DNA of 64,000 nucleotides, taken from Plut-88900 sp965116945 (GTDB lineage: Bacteria; Chloroflexota; Dehalococcoidia; Plut-88900). The stretch covers positions 1,674,001 through 1,738,000 of the forward strand of contig OZ220734.1 of the NCBI GenBank assembly GCA_965116945.1, given 5' to 3'. This document shows positions 32,820-43,709 of this stretch, piece by piece. Made by a program: the position numbers and the translations under genes. Below the pieces are notes generated by a model. The model ran no database searches. It had not been told where the DNA came from and saw nothing but the letters and a program-made list of their open reading frames with translations. Position 1 is the stretch's first letter. Every line of letters starts with the position of its first letter.

Positions 32820-34100
32820 CTAGACTCCCCAGTCGAGCATCTGGACCTGCACCGACTCGCCAGCGCTGACGGACTCCACGTCCTCGGGGACTATGGCTAG
32901 GCCATTGGCCAACGACATGGACGTCAGGATGCCCGAGCCCTGCGGCCCGGTTGTTCGCGCGTAATACTGGCCATTGCGCTTTGTCACTACAGCCCTTGCG
33001 AAGATCCGACGCCCGTCCGTGTTTATTATTGAATCTTCCATCACGGCCTCGACGGTGGGCTTGGAGAGGTCTTCTTTGCCCTGCATCTTCAGCAGGGCGG
33101 GGCGCCCGAACTGCTCGAAGGCGATCATGGAACTGACGGGGTTGCCGGGCAGCCCCAGATGAGGCACTTCCCGCTTCCGCCCCGACGTGTCCCGGGTCTT
33201 CAGAAGGCCGAATGCGAGGGGTCGGGCGGGCTTCATCTTTACCATCCAGAAGGCGATTTCACCCTCCTGGGCCAGCACGTCCTTCACTATGTCATAGTCG
33301 CCCTTGGAAACGCCGGCAGAGGTAATCACCATGTCGGCGTCCACGCCCTCGGCGATTTTGGCCTGGAGCGAGTCCATATTGTCCCGTGCGATCCCGAGGA
33401 CCTTGGGAACGCCGCCATAACGCAGGACAAGCCCGGCGACGCTGTAGTTGTTGCTGTTGTAGATCTTGCCCGGGGCCAGGGCCTCACCCACTTCCAGCAG
33501 TTCATCGCCCGTTGCCAGCACCGAAACCACCGGCTTGCGGTAGACTTTGACGGTGGGCTTCCCTAGCGATGCAAGTACTCCCACCTCGGCGGGACGCAGG
33601 ACCGTGCCGGCTTTGATGATGACCGTGCCTGGGACCACATCCTCCCCAGCGCGGCGGATGTTCGAACCGATCTTCCATGCCTTGCGAATGCCTATCTCGT
33701 CAACTCCACCAGGCCCGGGCCCCGACTTACGGTCAAGCTCGTCAGTATCTTCAAACGGCACTATGGTGTCGGCGCCGTCGGGCATGGGGGCGCCTGTCAT
33801 AATCCTGATGGCTACGCCTTCAGTGACATCCTTGACCGCGATCTTACCGGCAGGGAGTTCCTCGATGACCTTGAGGTTGATGGGAGAGTCGGTCGAGGCG
33901 GACCGGATGTCGTCCCAGCGCACGGCATAACCGTCCATGGCGGTGTTGTCCCGAGGCGGGATCGAGAATTCTGATACAGCGTCTTCCGCCAGTACCTGAC
34001 CAAGAGAGTCCAGGAGTGGTTTTTCCTCGATGCTCAGCCTGTTTACGTAGCCGAGGATCTTCTCCAGAGCCTCCTCCACCGTTAGCCAACCCAAGACCAT
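32820..34100 (-). CDS. moeA: Molybdopterin molybdotransferase MoeA
   Basis: Inserts molybdenum into adenylated molybdopterin in the last step of Moco synthesis. All MoeA domains are present: LAEDAVSEFSIPPRDNTAMD with the PP..NSAMDGYA-type site, IMTGAPMPDGADTIVPFE, VSVLATGDELLEVGE and ITSAGVSKGDYDIVKDVL, and the C-terminal beta domain. At 426 residues it is the usual length. The Moco it makes could serve enzymes elsewhere; the only Moco-related protein here is the MOSC protein. Confidence 0.94.
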   Translation of the reverse strand: MVLGWLTVEEALEKILGYVNRLSIEEKPLLDSLGQVLAEDAVSEFSIPPRDNTAMDGYAVRWDDIRSASTDSPINLKVIEELPAGKIAVKDVTEGVAIRIMTGAPMPDGADTIVPFEDTDELDRKSGPGPGGVDEIGIRKAWKIGSNIRRAGEDVVPGTVIIKAGTVLRPAEVGVLASLGKPTVKVYRKPVVSVLATGDELLEVGEALAPGKIYNSNNYSVAGLVLRYGGVPKVLGIARDNMDSLQAKIAEGVDADMVITSAGVSKGDYDIVKDVLAQEGEIAFWMVKMKPARPLAFGLLKTRDTSGRKREVPHLGLPGNPVSSMIAFEQFGRPALLKMQGKEDLSKPTVEAVMEDSIINTDGRRIFARAVVTKRNGQYYARTTGPQGSGILTSMSLANGLAIVPEDVESVSAGESVQVQMLDWGV

Positions 34101-34272
34101 TTTTAATACCCTCCAGATTCGGAATTTTGCAAATAGACTAACAATTTCAATGGAAATGATATCACGGGCATATACCTTTAGATGGTTTTGACACTCTACC
34201 CGACCATTAAATATAATTCCCCCGCGGCCAACCTCGGGTGAGGCCGCCGTATTTTCCCTTCAGGAGGAGCCA

Positions 34273-35895
34273 TTGCCTCGATATGACGTAGTAGTAGTTG
34301 GCGGAGGCTTCGCCGGTATGAGTGCCGCCCTCTCGGCCCGGGAGCAGGGGGCAAGCGTCTGCATTGTCACCAAGCAGCACCCGTTGCGCAGCCATTCATC
34401 CGGCGCGCAGAGCGGCATAAACGCGGGCCTGCGGGGATCGGATGCATGGGAATCCCACGGACTGGACACGGTGAAAGCGGGCGCCTACCTATCGGATCAG
34501 GACGTAGTGGAAGAGATCTGCCAAGCGGCCGCAGCCCAGGTAATTGCCCTTGAGCACATGGGCGTGCCCTTTGACCGGAACGGGGACGGCAGAATCGACC
34601 AGATAACATTCCCTGCATCCTCCGAAGGTCGCACCTGTTACTGCGGTGATGCCACGGGCCACAATATCCTGCAAACCCTTTATGAGCAGGTCTTGAGGAT
34701 GCAGATTCCCGTGCACCACGACTGTTCGGCGGTATCGCTGATTATGATGGAGGACGGGTCCTGCCAGGGCGTCTTCGCACGAGGCCTAAGGGACGGTTCG
34801 CTGGTTGCGTATTCATCGGGGTCGGTGGTGCTGGCAACAGGTGGAATGGGTCGCATGTACCTGGAAAACACGGCATCCACGGCTTCTACCGGCGACGGCG
34901 TGGCGATGGCATACCGAGCAGGCGCGGCATTGCGGGACATGGAGATGGTGCAGTTTGCTCCCACTGCCCTCGCACCCAACGGCATCCTGATAACCGCGGC
35001 AGCAAGGGGTGAAGGTGCCGTGTTAGTGGGATCCAACGATGCACAACTGGACTCTCTCGCCGGTTCCGACGCAGTGTCGCAGGCCGTTGCCAGAGAGCTT
35101 GCTAACGGGGATGTCCGTTTGGACTTCAAGGGGGTAGACTCGGAACGGCTCTCCGAGACTCGTTTACTAATCAAAGACCTTGCCGGTATTGACATAAGCA
35201 AAGATTCAGTCTCCGTGAGACCGGTGATGCATCGACCTATTGGTGGGATCAAGATAGACGGTTCCGGGTCGACAGGGGTGGCAGGCCTATATGCCGCTGG
35301 TGAGTGTGCGAACTCGGGACTAAACGGTGCAAACCGGCTTGGCGGCAATGCGCTTCTAGAGAGTGTTGTGGTGGGTCGGAAAGCAGGAGAGTCGGCGGCG
35401 GGGCACGCGGATTCGGCCGGACCTGCGCCCGATCTTGCAGCCCTTCAGGCTGATGAGGAGAGGAAAGTAGCAGCAATCGTAGCCCGGGATAAGAACGGCG
35501 AGTCCACAGGTCTCATCCGGCGAGAACTCGCTTCTCTGATGCAGGGGAGTGTGGGCATTTTCCGAAACGGCTCTGGACTCAGTGATGCCGCGGCATCACT
35601 GGCGATGCTGAAGGTGAGGTGCGGTGCGGTTGGAGTGAATGGGCCTGCCTCTGGATACAGCACGGAAATCGATGCAATAATCGAACTGGGGAACATGCTG
35701 GAGGTTGCGGAGGTGATTGCAGCCTCGGCGCTGGCCCGAGAGGAGAGCCGAGGGTCCCACTCTCGGACTGACTTCCCGAACAGGGATGACGAGAATTGGC
35801 TTAAACACACTGTGGCCCGTGCTTCGGGAGACGGGCCTGAACTGGACTATGAACCCGTGACGGTCACCAGATGGCAGCCGGAAGGGAGCAACTAG
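34273..35895 (+). CDS. SdhA/FrdA-like flavoprotein with an altered active-site motif
   Basis: Flavoprotein of 540 residues of the succinate dehydrogenase/fumarate reductase family. FAD motifs: YDVVVVGGGFAGMSAALSAR, with His41 in RSHSSGAQSGINAG at the site of covalent FAD attachment. In the active site, QFHPTG is replaced by QFAPTA (227-232) and the next EGARGEGG by AAARGEGA; the Arg and the later HRPIGGI remain. It may therefore not act on succinate. The start is TTG after GGAGGA. It is the first of three contiguous genes with SdhB and HdrB-like subunits. Confidence 0.82.
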   Translation: MPRYDVVVVGGGFAGMSAALSAREQGASVCIVTKQHPLRSHSSGAQSGINAGLRGSDAWESHGLDTVKAGAYLSDQDVVEEICQAAAAQVIALEHMGVPFDRNGDGRIDQITFPASSEGRTCYCGDATGHNILQTLYEQVLRMQIPVHHDCSAVSLIMMEDGSCQGVFARGLRDGSLVAYSSGSVVLATGGMGRMYLENTASTASTGDGVAMAYRAGAALRDMEMVQFAPTALAPNGILITAAARGEGAVLVGSNDAQLDSLAGSDAVSQAVARELANGDVRLDFKGVDSERLSETRLLIKDLAGIDISKDSVSVRPVMHRPIGGIKIDGSGSTGVAGLYAAGECANSGLNGANRLGGNALLESVVVGRKAGESAAGHADSAGPAPDLAALQADEERKVAAIVARDKNGESTGLIRRELASLMQGSVGIFRNGSGLSDAAASLAMLKVRCGAVGVNGPASGYSTEIDAIIELGNMLEVAEVIAASALAREESRGSHSRTDFPNRDDENWLKHTVARASGDGPELDYEPVTVTRWQPEGSN

Positions 35896-36852
35896 ATGCA
35901 AGTGAATCTGAATGTACTGCGCTACGATCCCGTCTCGAATGGGGATGGCAGCCGCCAGACATATTCTGTGGAAGTGGATGACCAGAGCTCAGTTCTGGAT
36001 GCACTGATACAGGCTAAAGAGGAGCAGGACGCGACGCTGTCCTTTCGGGGCTCGTGTCGGACGGGTTTCTGCGGCGACTGCACGATGAGGGTCAACGGCA
36101 AGGCTAAATGGGCGTGCCGGATGCCGGTCTCCAAGGCGCAAGTTGATGGAGAGATCACCCTTGATCCCCCTCGCCTCGTTAAGGGCTTAAAGGACTTGGT
36201 CTATGATCAGGAGGAGTTCCTGTTCGACAAATATGCGGCTACCAAGCCGTGGATAGAGCCGTCACCGCCTGGACCGACAGAAGAGCACATTGTCTCCCAG
36301 GAGAAGATCAAGGAACTCCAGGAGGCCTCCAGCTGCACCCTGTGCGGGATGTGCGACGAAGGTTGCACGGTACTGGTTATCGACAAATCGTTCCTCGGGC
36401 CGGCAGCGCTGACTCGGGCATTCAAGCCTGTGGCCGACCCCCGGGACAAGGTGATTGAAAGACGCCTTTCCGAACTTAGCGAGAAACGAGGTATGTGGGA
36501 CTGCGTACACTGCTTCGAGGCTACCGAACACTGTCCCAAGGGCATTGACCCTACGGATAGGATACTGTCATTGAGGGACGAGGCTATAAAGAGGGGAATC
36601 GGGACCCCGAGGGTGGTGCGACACAATGACAGCTTCGCCAAGTCGATTAAGTCGAGCGGGTGGCTGGACGAAGCCCGCCTTGCCATCGAGAGTGAAGGTC
36701 TGACCAACATCGGAGGGCTGATGCATCTGGTCCCGACGGCTGCGAAGGCTATGGCCCACCGCAAGGCGCCTTTGCCCTATCTGCACAAGAAGAGACCGGG
36801 TTCCAAGCACATCAAGCGGATCTTTGAGAAGTGGGAGAAAGACAGCAAATGA
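35896..36852 (+). CDS. SdhB/FrdB-like iron-sulfur subunit
   Basis: Protein of 318 residues with an N-terminal plant-type ferredoxin domain: FRGSCRTGFCGDCTMRVNG with a further Cys in WACRMP for the 2Fe-2S cluster. The C-terminal part has SCTLCGMCDEGCTVL and CVHCFEATEHCPKGIDP, for 4Fe-4S and 3Fe-4S/4Fe-4S clusters. It passes electrons from the flavoprotein to the next subunit. Its ATG directly follows the flavoprotein stop and its own stop overlaps the next ATG. Confidence 0.9.
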   Translation: MQVNLNVLRYDPVSNGDGSRQTYSVEVDDQSSVLDALIQAKEEQDATLSFRGSCRTGFCGDCTMRVNGKAKWACRMPVSKAQVDGEITLDPPRLVKGLKDLVYDQEEFLFDKYAATKPWIEPSPPGPTEEHIVSQEKIKELQEASSCTLCGMCDEGCTVLVIDKSFLGPAALTRAFKPVADPRDKVIERRLSELSEKRGMWDCVHCFEATEHCPKGIDPTDRILSLRDEAIKRGIGTPRVVRHNDSFAKSIKSSGWLDEARLAIESEGLTNIGGLMHLVPTAAKAMAHRKAPLPYLHKKRPGSKHIKRIFEKWEKDSK

Positions 36853-37733
36853 GATATGCATTTTACCCGGGCTGCGTAGCCAAAGGCGGTTGCCCCGAGC
36901 TCTACCCGGCTGCGATTAAAGTAGCCGAAAAGCTGGGAATTGAATTATTCGAGATGAAGGATGTCGGGTGCACGGGGGCGGGGGTGCTGAGTCGGGAAGT
37001 CTCCGATCCAATCAATGCTCGCACCCTGGCTAAAGCGGAAGCCATGGGCCTTCCGATAATGACGATCTGCAGCACCTGCCAGGGCTGCCTGATGCAGGCC
37101 AACCATCGCCTGGTGACCGACCCCGACTACCGAGAGAGGATAAACAAAGAGTACCTGGCAGAAGAAGGACTGGAATACAGGGGCACGACCGACGTGAAAC
37201 ACTTCCTGTGGGTGTTGGACGAAGACTTCGGGCTGGAGAAACTGCAGGAGATGGTAGTTAACCCCCTGGAAGAGCTCAATGTTGCTCCCTTTTACGGTTG
37301 CTACCTGCGCCGTCCGCCCGAGGTAGTGGTGCCAAAGGGCAAGGAGAGCAGGAAAACTTCTCTGGAAAACGCCATCAAGGCCCTGGGTGGCAATGTGGTT
37401 GCCACAAAGGGCAAGGGGAAATGCTGCGGATTCCCAATTCTATACCCCAACGAGCGCAATAGCCTGGAGATGTGCGGAAACCACACACTGGAGGCAAAGG
37501 ACAAAGGCGCCGACGCAATGGTGACCCCCTGTCCGCTGTGCCACCTGGAGCTGGATGGAACTCAGAGTCGGGCGGAGCAGCATAAGGGCAAGAAGATAAA
37601 CCTGCCAGTATTGCACCTGCCACAGTTGGTCGGGTTAGCGCTCGGTTTCAGCCCCAAAGAGATGGAGATGCAGAGGCACCTCGTCTCTACGACTCCGGTG
37701 GAGGAAAAGGCGAAAAGAAAGGCTGGGGTGTAG
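36849..37733 (+). CDS. CCG-domain protein, HdrB/SdhE-type subunit
   Basis: Protein of 294 residues with two CCG domains: YAFYPGCVAKGGCPELYPA, CSTCQGCLM, YGCYLRRPPEVV, KGKCCGFPILYPNERNS and PCPLCHLELD. These cysteine motifs hold the unusual [4Fe-4S] clusters of heterodisulfide reductase HdrB; related subunits anchor type E succinate:quinone reductases or thiol:fumarate reductases. It starts as ATGA over the SdhB stop. It has no clear TM helix. With the two upstream genes it forms a three-subunit enzyme of the SdhAB plus CCG type. Confidence 0.88.
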   Translation: MRYAFYPGCVAKGGCPELYPAAIKVAEKLGIELFEMKDVGCTGAGVLSREVSDPINARTLAKAEAMGLPIMTICSTCQGCLMQANHRLVTDPDYRERINKEYLAEEGLEYRGTTDVKHFLWVLDEDFGLEKLQEMVVNPLEELNVAPFYGCYLRRPPEVVVPKGKESRKTSLENAIKALGGNVVATKGKGKCCGFPILYPNERNSLEMCGNHTLEAKDKGADAMVTPCPLCHLELDGTQSRAEQHKGKKINLPVLHLPQLVGLALGFSPKEMEMQRHLVSTTPVEEKAKRKAGV

Positions 37734-37765
37734 GGCTGCTTCACTGATAATCCTGTTCGTCAAGG

Positions 37766-37795
37766 AAGGGGTCGCCGTCAGCGGCCCCTTTGCTT
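37766..37795 (+). terminator. Intrinsic terminator of the SdhAB-CCG operon
   Basis: Stem AAGGGGTCGC/GCGGCCCCTT with one G-T pair and a CGTCA loop, followed by TGCTTGTT. It closes the three-gene operon; the next gene has its own extended -10 (TGCTACACT, 37815-37823). Confidence 0.8.
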
Positions 37796-37872
37796 GTTCA
37801 CAAAGTTAGGCCCATGCTACACTCGCGGCCCGGCCTCCGGTCATAATTTACCCTCAGGAGACACAGAAAATC

Positions 37873-39933
37873 ATGGTGCCACCAGGCGAATTATTTGGGG
37901 TTATACCCCTATGGATCGGCGTGTTTGCATTTGCGTTGCTCGGGTTCGGGTTTGCAGGCTATGTGGTGTACACGCGGGTGTTCAGATTGGTCATGCTGGG
38001 CAAGATGGAGAACCGGTTCGACCACCCGATTCAAAGAAGCATGAACGCTCTGGTAGTTGTGTTGGGACAGAGGAAGGTGCTCCAGAGGGTTTCACTAAAG
38101 GACAAGGCGGGGCTGGGGCACGTATTCGTGTTCTGGGGATTCCTATGCTTCGCCCTGAGCTACGTCCTCTTCGTGTTTCTGGACTCGATCAATCCCCACA
38201 TTTCAGAGACGATACTGACAGACACCGGGGTGAAGGTCTATGTGTTCGTCCTAGACGCACTAGGACTGGCAATACTGACGGCGCTGACCTGGGCCCTGGT
38301 GCGTCGGTGGCTGGCCAAGCCCCGACGTCTGAGCTTCGACCTGACCCGGAGCTCGGATGCGATCATCATCGTGGCCGCTATTGCAAACCTGATGATCTTC
38401 ACCTTCCTGGTGGAAGGCTTCTACAACGCGATGGTGAATCAGGACGCGGTGGCGGAGGTCAGTCCTCACGCAGCCTCTCCGGTGGGTACGCTATTAGGGA
38501 AGCTATTCGATGGAGCGAGCTTCGAGGTTGTGAATACCCTGCATGGAATCTTCTGGTGGGCACACCTGGCCTTGATCATAGGCTTCAGCATGTACATTCC
38601 ATTCTCCAAGCACATGCACATGATCGGGGCGCCAATCAACGCATTCCTCCACGACGTTAACCCAAGAGGCACCCTTCACCCGATCAAGGACATCGAGACT
38701 GCGGAGAGCTTCGGGGCCAACATGGTCAACGAGTTCACCTGGAAAGAGCTGCTGGACGGATATGCCTGCGCGGTTTGCGGCCGGTGTTCGGATGCTTGCC
38801 CGGCCAACCTGACGGGCAAGGTCCTTTCGCCGATGCACGTGGTGGAGGGGATCAAGGACCACCTGTTGGAGGTGGGGCCTGGGGTAATCAAGGCAAAGGG
38901 AGAGAACGGGAACGGGGCATCGTCGCTGCCGGTCATCGGTAATGCTGTTTCCGAAGAGGCAATTTGGGACTGCGTAACATGCGGCGCCTGCGAACAGGAA
39001 TGTCCCGTGGCCATCGAACACATCGATAGCATTGTGGATATGCGTCGACACCTGGTTTTGGAAGAGGGCAAGATGCCTGAGACGGGCCAGGCGGCTCTAC
39101 GTAGCATGGAGACCCGAGGCCATCCCTGGTCCGGCACAAAGTTCACAAGGACCGACTGGACCGAGGGCGTGGACGTTAAACTGATATCGGACAACCCGCA
39201 TCCGGATGTTCTGTTCTGGGTCGGGTGTACGCCGGCACTGGAGGAAAGAAGCCAGGGGATAGCTAAATCACTGGCGTCGGTGATGAATACGGCGGGAGTG
39301 AATTTCTCGATACTCGGTGATGAGGAGACTTGCAACGGGGACCCGGCCCGGCGTATGGGCAACGAATACCTGTTCCAGCTGATGGCGGAGCAGAACATCG
39401 AAACCCTGAAGAAGCATGGGATCAACCGCATAGTCACCGCTTGCCCTCACTGCTTCAACACGCTGAAGAACGAGTACCCGCAGTTCGGGGGCGAGTTCGA
39501 AGTGTTGCACCACAACCAGTTCATCGATCAACTGATGGAGCAGGGCAAGATAAAAGCGAAGAAGCCGATCGATAAGAAAGTTGCCTACCACGATTCCTGC
39601 TACCTGGGCCGGCACAACGGGGTGTACGAAGAGCCTCGGCGGATGATGAAGAAGATCCCGGGAATAAAGACCTTGGAGATGGCGAGGAACCGGAGTCGTG
39701 GGTTCTGCTGCGGGGCGGGGGGCGGTCACATGTGGATTGAGGAGTCCTCCAAGGGTAAGAGGATTAACCATGTGAGAACGGAACATGCATTGGACACCGG
39801 TGCGGAGGTAGTGGGGACGTCTTGCCCGTTCTGCCTGCAGATGTTTGAGGACGGGATACGGGTCAAAGAGCAGGAGGGTAAGATAGAGGCGAAGGACCTG
39901 GTTGAGATTCTGGCGGAATCTCTGGAGGAGTAG
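37873..39933 (+). CDS. Membrane Fe-S reductase, NarI-like domain fused to HdrD-like (EtfD/EMO-type)
   Basis: Protein of 686 residues. The N-terminal part has about six TM helices of the NarI/HdrE type, with His in HVFVFWGF and LHGIFWWAHLALIIGFSMY as likely heme ligands. Then come two 4Fe-4S motifs (CAVCGRCSDACPANLTGK and CVTCGACEQECPVAIEHID) and a CCG-domain C-terminus (CPHCFNTLKNEYP, SCYLGRHNGVYEEPRR, GFCCGAGGGHMWIEES). This architecture fits ETF:menaquinone oxidoreductase (EtfD/EMO) or a quinone-coupled heterodisulfide-like reductase. ETF genes are not adjacent. Confidence 0.85.
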   Translation: MVPPGELFGVIPLWIGVFAFALLGFGFAGYVVYTRVFRLVMLGKMENRFDHPIQRSMNALVVVLGQRKVLQRVSLKDKAGLGHVFVFWGFLCFALSYVLFVFLDSINPHISETILTDTGVKVYVFVLDALGLAILTALTWALVRRWLAKPRRLSFDLTRSSDAIIIVAAIANLMIFTFLVEGFYNAMVNQDAVAEVSPHAASPVGTLLGKLFDGASFEVVNTLHGIFWWAHLALIIGFSMYIPFSKHMHMIGAPINAFLHDVNPRGTLHPIKDIETAESFGANMVNEFTWKELLDGYACAVCGRCSDACPANLTGKVLSPMHVVEGIKDHLLEVGPGVIKAKGENGNGASSLPVIGNAVSEEAIWDCVTCGACEQECPVAIEHIDSIVDMRRHLVLEEGKMPETGQAALRSMETRGHPWSGTKFTRTDWTEGVDVKLISDNPHPDVLFWVGCTPALEERSQGIAKSLASVMNTAGVNFSILGDEETCNGDPARRMGNEYLFQLMAEQNIETLKKHGINRIVTACPHCFNTLKNEYPQFGGEFEVLHHNQFIDQLMEQGKIKAKKPIDKKVAYHDSCYLGRHNGVYEEPRRMMKKIPGIKTLEMARNRSRGFCCGAGGGHMWIEESSKGKRINHVRTEHALDTGAEVVGTSCPFCLQMFEDGIRVKEQEGKIEAKDLVEILAESLEE

Positions 39934-39961
39934 AGTCTACTCCGAGACTCGAAGATAAACA

Positions 39962-40009
39962 GGGCAAAAGAAAAAGGGGACGGCAATGCCGTCCCCTTTT
40001 TCTTTTGCC
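39962..40009. terminator. Strong bidirectional terminator between the membrane Fe-S gene and 16S rRNA
   Basis: A long near-perfect inverted repeat: GGCAAAAGAAAAAGGGG arm, ACGGC/GCCGT core and a return CCCCTTTTTCTTTTGCC. It serves both the plus-strand gene and the convergent 16S transcript. Confidence 0.88.
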
Positions 40010-40016
40010 TGAAGCT

Positions 40017-40044
40017 CTTAACAACTCAATAGTGAAAGGAAGCC
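40017..40044 (-). other. 16S rRNA processing stem, 3' arm
   Basis: This 28-nt segment is complementary to 41763-41790 on the other side of the 16S gene, with 26 of 28 positions matching. In the precursor the two would form the long stem cut by RNase III. Two further hairpins (40047-40063 and 40068-40088) lie between it and the mature 3' end. Confidence 0.75.
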
Positions 40045-40137
40045 GGTCCTCCCAGTGGGAGGAGAAGCTCTCCGGACAAGCCGGAGAGACCGACCTAGGA
40101 GATGTCTCCGCACCCTGTGGGTGGAAGAGTTACTCCC

Positions 40138-41738
<1,601 letters not shown>

Positions 41739-41762
41739 TTTTCTTTTTCTTACCTAGCTGCT

Positions 41763-41790
41763 GGCTTCCTTCCACTATTCAGTTGTTAAG
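41763..41790 (-). other. 16S rRNA processing stem, 5' arm
   Basis: Complementary partner of 40017-40044 (26 of 28 positions). It sits about 25 nt upstream of the mature 16S 5' end. Confidence 0.75.
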
Positions 41791-41809
41791 GTGCGGACAG
41801 GTGAAAGAG

Positions 41810-41838
41810 AATTTACCACGCGTGGGTGGCTTAGTCAA
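41810..41838 (-). promoter_or_regulatory. 16S rRNA promoter
   Basis: TTGACT (41838-41833), 17 bp spacer, TAAATT (41815-41810) on the minus strand, with transcription expected to start near 41803, just ahead of the processing stem. Confidence 0.7.
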
Positions 41839-41935
41839 TACATCTACCGGCTGCAGGAGGCACGTCCGAGTCCTGCTCGTCCGCCGGATTCCCCGTCTAT
41901 AGATGCCCCAGGCGCGGATGTTTTTGAAAGTAGCT

Positions 41936-43327
41936 CTAACTACCGCGAGCCGGAGCCATGGCCGGTGTTGCAATCGTGGTCATCAGGGTACGTATTTCCG
42001 GGAGATTCTGAAGGGCAAATACCTGATATGCAGCCTGTTCCACCTGCGCTGGGTCCAGAGTTCTGAGGGCGCAGGATGTGAATTTATCGGTCACCTCTTC
42101 GTCCGTGAGAGGGTATTCGGGTGTGCCGCGGGCCTTGTCAATGCGTCGGGTGAAGGCATTGCCATCCTTCATGTTGACCGTGACGTCGATATAACCGCCG
42201 GCATTGATGACAACAGGGGCCTGGGACTCGTCAACTTGGAGCTTGACGAGGCCGGAGATGCGCTGCACCTCAGGCCTGTCAACGTGGTCCTGCTGGAACG
42301 TGTCGAGAGTAACTTTCCCATCGAGTATGGCCGAGGCCACGCAGTACTGCATGCAAAACTTGCCTTCAAGCCCTGTGGTGGCACGGCTGTATATTAGAGG
42401 GATATCCTCGCCGCGGGGCATGGAAATGACTACGTTGTCTATGGATGTAGGAGAAGGATTGTGCTCGTGGGTGAGGTCCAGGGTGGCGTCGATGGTACGG
42501 TGCGTGCTGTTGCAGCAAGGGAACTTTTTCACCACGAGACCAGGGTCAACAATGTCCCACGGATTGCCGAGGGTACCAACGATGCGAGAGGAGTCGGCTT
42601 CATCTTTATCGGCGAAGACGCGAGCGTAGTCGATTGGGTGGTCAAGGATGTCGGCGGTGGCAGTGAAGCCGTTGGACGCCAAGAGAGCTGACATGAGGCC
42701 GGCCCTGGCGGCCTGACCTACGTGGAAGGGCTTAGTCATGGTGCCGAAGTTTATTCTCATTCCGGCTGACGATGAGGCGGCAACGCCGAGGGCCATGCCA
42801 ATGCGATCGGGGTCCAAGCCCAGGAGCTTGGCACATGCAGCTGCGGCACCCATAGTCCCAGTAGTTGCCGTGGCATGCCAACCCTTGGCGTAATGGGCGT
42901 TTCCGATGGCCAGCCCGAGCTTACATTCAAGCTCAAACCCTATAAGGAAGGCTTCCAGGACCTGGGCTCCGGAGGCTCCAAGCTCTTCTCCCAGGGCCAG
43001 AACTGCAGGCACGAGGGGTGCGCTGGGGTGGCCCATGCAGGAATCGTTGACATCATCGTAGTCCAGGGCGTGGGCCATCACCCCATTGATCTGTGCGGCG
43101 GCGAGGGCATCGGCGCGCTGGGCACGGCCGATGACCGTGGCGGTGGGATTTCCACCGCGGCCGGCGAGGGTCTCGGAGACAATGGCAACGGCCTCATCTC
43201 TGGCGCCGGCCAGGGATACGCCTATTGTATCCAGAATGGCGCGCTTGCCGAGGTGTTGGACCTCGGGGGGGATGTGGTCAAGAGTGGTGTCGTGGATAAA
43301 TTGGATCGCGGCGTCGGTGGCCCTCAT
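41936..43327 (-). CDS. MmgE/PrpD family protein
   Basis: Protein of 463 residues of the 2-methylcitrate dehydratase/cis-aconitate decarboxylase fold. Conserved: KRAILDTIGVSLAGARDEAV near the start, VMAHALDYDDVNDSCMGHPS (the family's signature DYDD...HPS) and VKKFPCCNSTHRTIDATLDL. The family acts on tricarboxylates or related acids; the substrate is unclear, and prpB/prpC are not adjacent. GGAGGAGG lies 6 bp before the ATG. Its stop is about 100 bp upstream of the 16S promoter on the same strand. Confidence 0.88.
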   Translation of the reverse strand: MRATDAAIQFIHDTTLDHIPPEVQHLGKRAILDTIGVSLAGARDEAVAIVSETLAGRGGNPTATVIGRAQRADALAAAQINGVMAHALDYDDVNDSCMGHPSAPLVPAVLALGEELGASGAQVLEAFLIGFELECKLGLAIGNAHYAKGWHATATTGTMGAAAACAKLLGLDPDRIGMALGVAASSSAGMRINFGTMTKPFHVGQAARAGLMSALLASNGFTATADILDHPIDYARVFADKDEADSSRIVGTLGNPWDIVDPGLVVKKFPCCNSTHRTIDATLDLTHEHNPSPTSIDNVVISMPRGEDIPLIYSRATTGLEGKFCMQYCVASAILDGKVTLDTFQQDHVDRPEVQRISGLVKLQVDESQAPVVINAGGYIDVTVNMKDGNAFTRRIDKARGTPEYPLTDEEVTDKFTSCALRTLDPAQVEQAAYQVFALQNLPEIRTLMTTIATPAMAPARGS

Positions 43328-43494
43328 AGCGTTCCTCCTCCCAAGGGTGGCTTCAGGGGTCGAGATAGGGGCATTATCGGGGATGGGGGGCTGGGGTTCA
43401 AGGTGGTGTACTCGTTTGGTAGGGTAGTGCCACGCCGGGCTTTTGATTGTTTAAGGAAATCTCCGCTCGCCTCTTCACCCTGGCCTCGCACCCC

Positions 43495-43528
43495 CCGCTC
43501 ATACTTCGACTACGCTCAGCATGAGCGG
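43495..43528. repeat. Dispersed palindromic repeat, CCGCTCAT type
   Basis: CCGCTCAT (43495-43502) and ATGAGCGG (43521-43528) flank ACTTCGACTACGCTCAGC. Elements of this kind, with the CTTCGAC..GCTCAGC core, occur between genes in many bacterial genomes. Confidence 0.6.
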
Positions 43529-43542
43529 CCCCACGCCACCCC

Positions 43543-43576
43543 GAGGATGGATTCCCGATCGGAGTCGGGAATGACG
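43543..43576. repeat. Dispersed palindromic repeat, GGATGGATTCC type (copy 1)
   Basis: GAGGATGGATTCCCGATCGG then AGTCGGGAATGACGG: an inverted repeat ATTCCCGA/TCGGGAAT between GGATGG and GACGG flanks. Related copies are at 43588, 44352 and 44395. Confidence 0.65.
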
Positions 43577-43587
43577 GAAATAGGGTC

Positions 43588-43620
43588 GGGGATGGATTCC
43601 GGTTCGGGGGCGGAATGGCG
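43588..43620. repeat. Dispersed palindromic repeat, GGATGGATTCC type (copy 2)
   Basis: GGGGATGGATTCCGGTTCGG then GGGCGGAATGGCG, a diverged copy with arms ATTCCG/CGGAAT. Confidence 0.6.
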
Positions 43621-43709
43621 GCGGGGGTCGGTTATTCGGTTGTGGGGCTTCGGTTTGCGTTTTGATTGTTGGGTTTTGGGTCGGCGATGGAAGGTCCGGG
43701 ACTCAGTTT

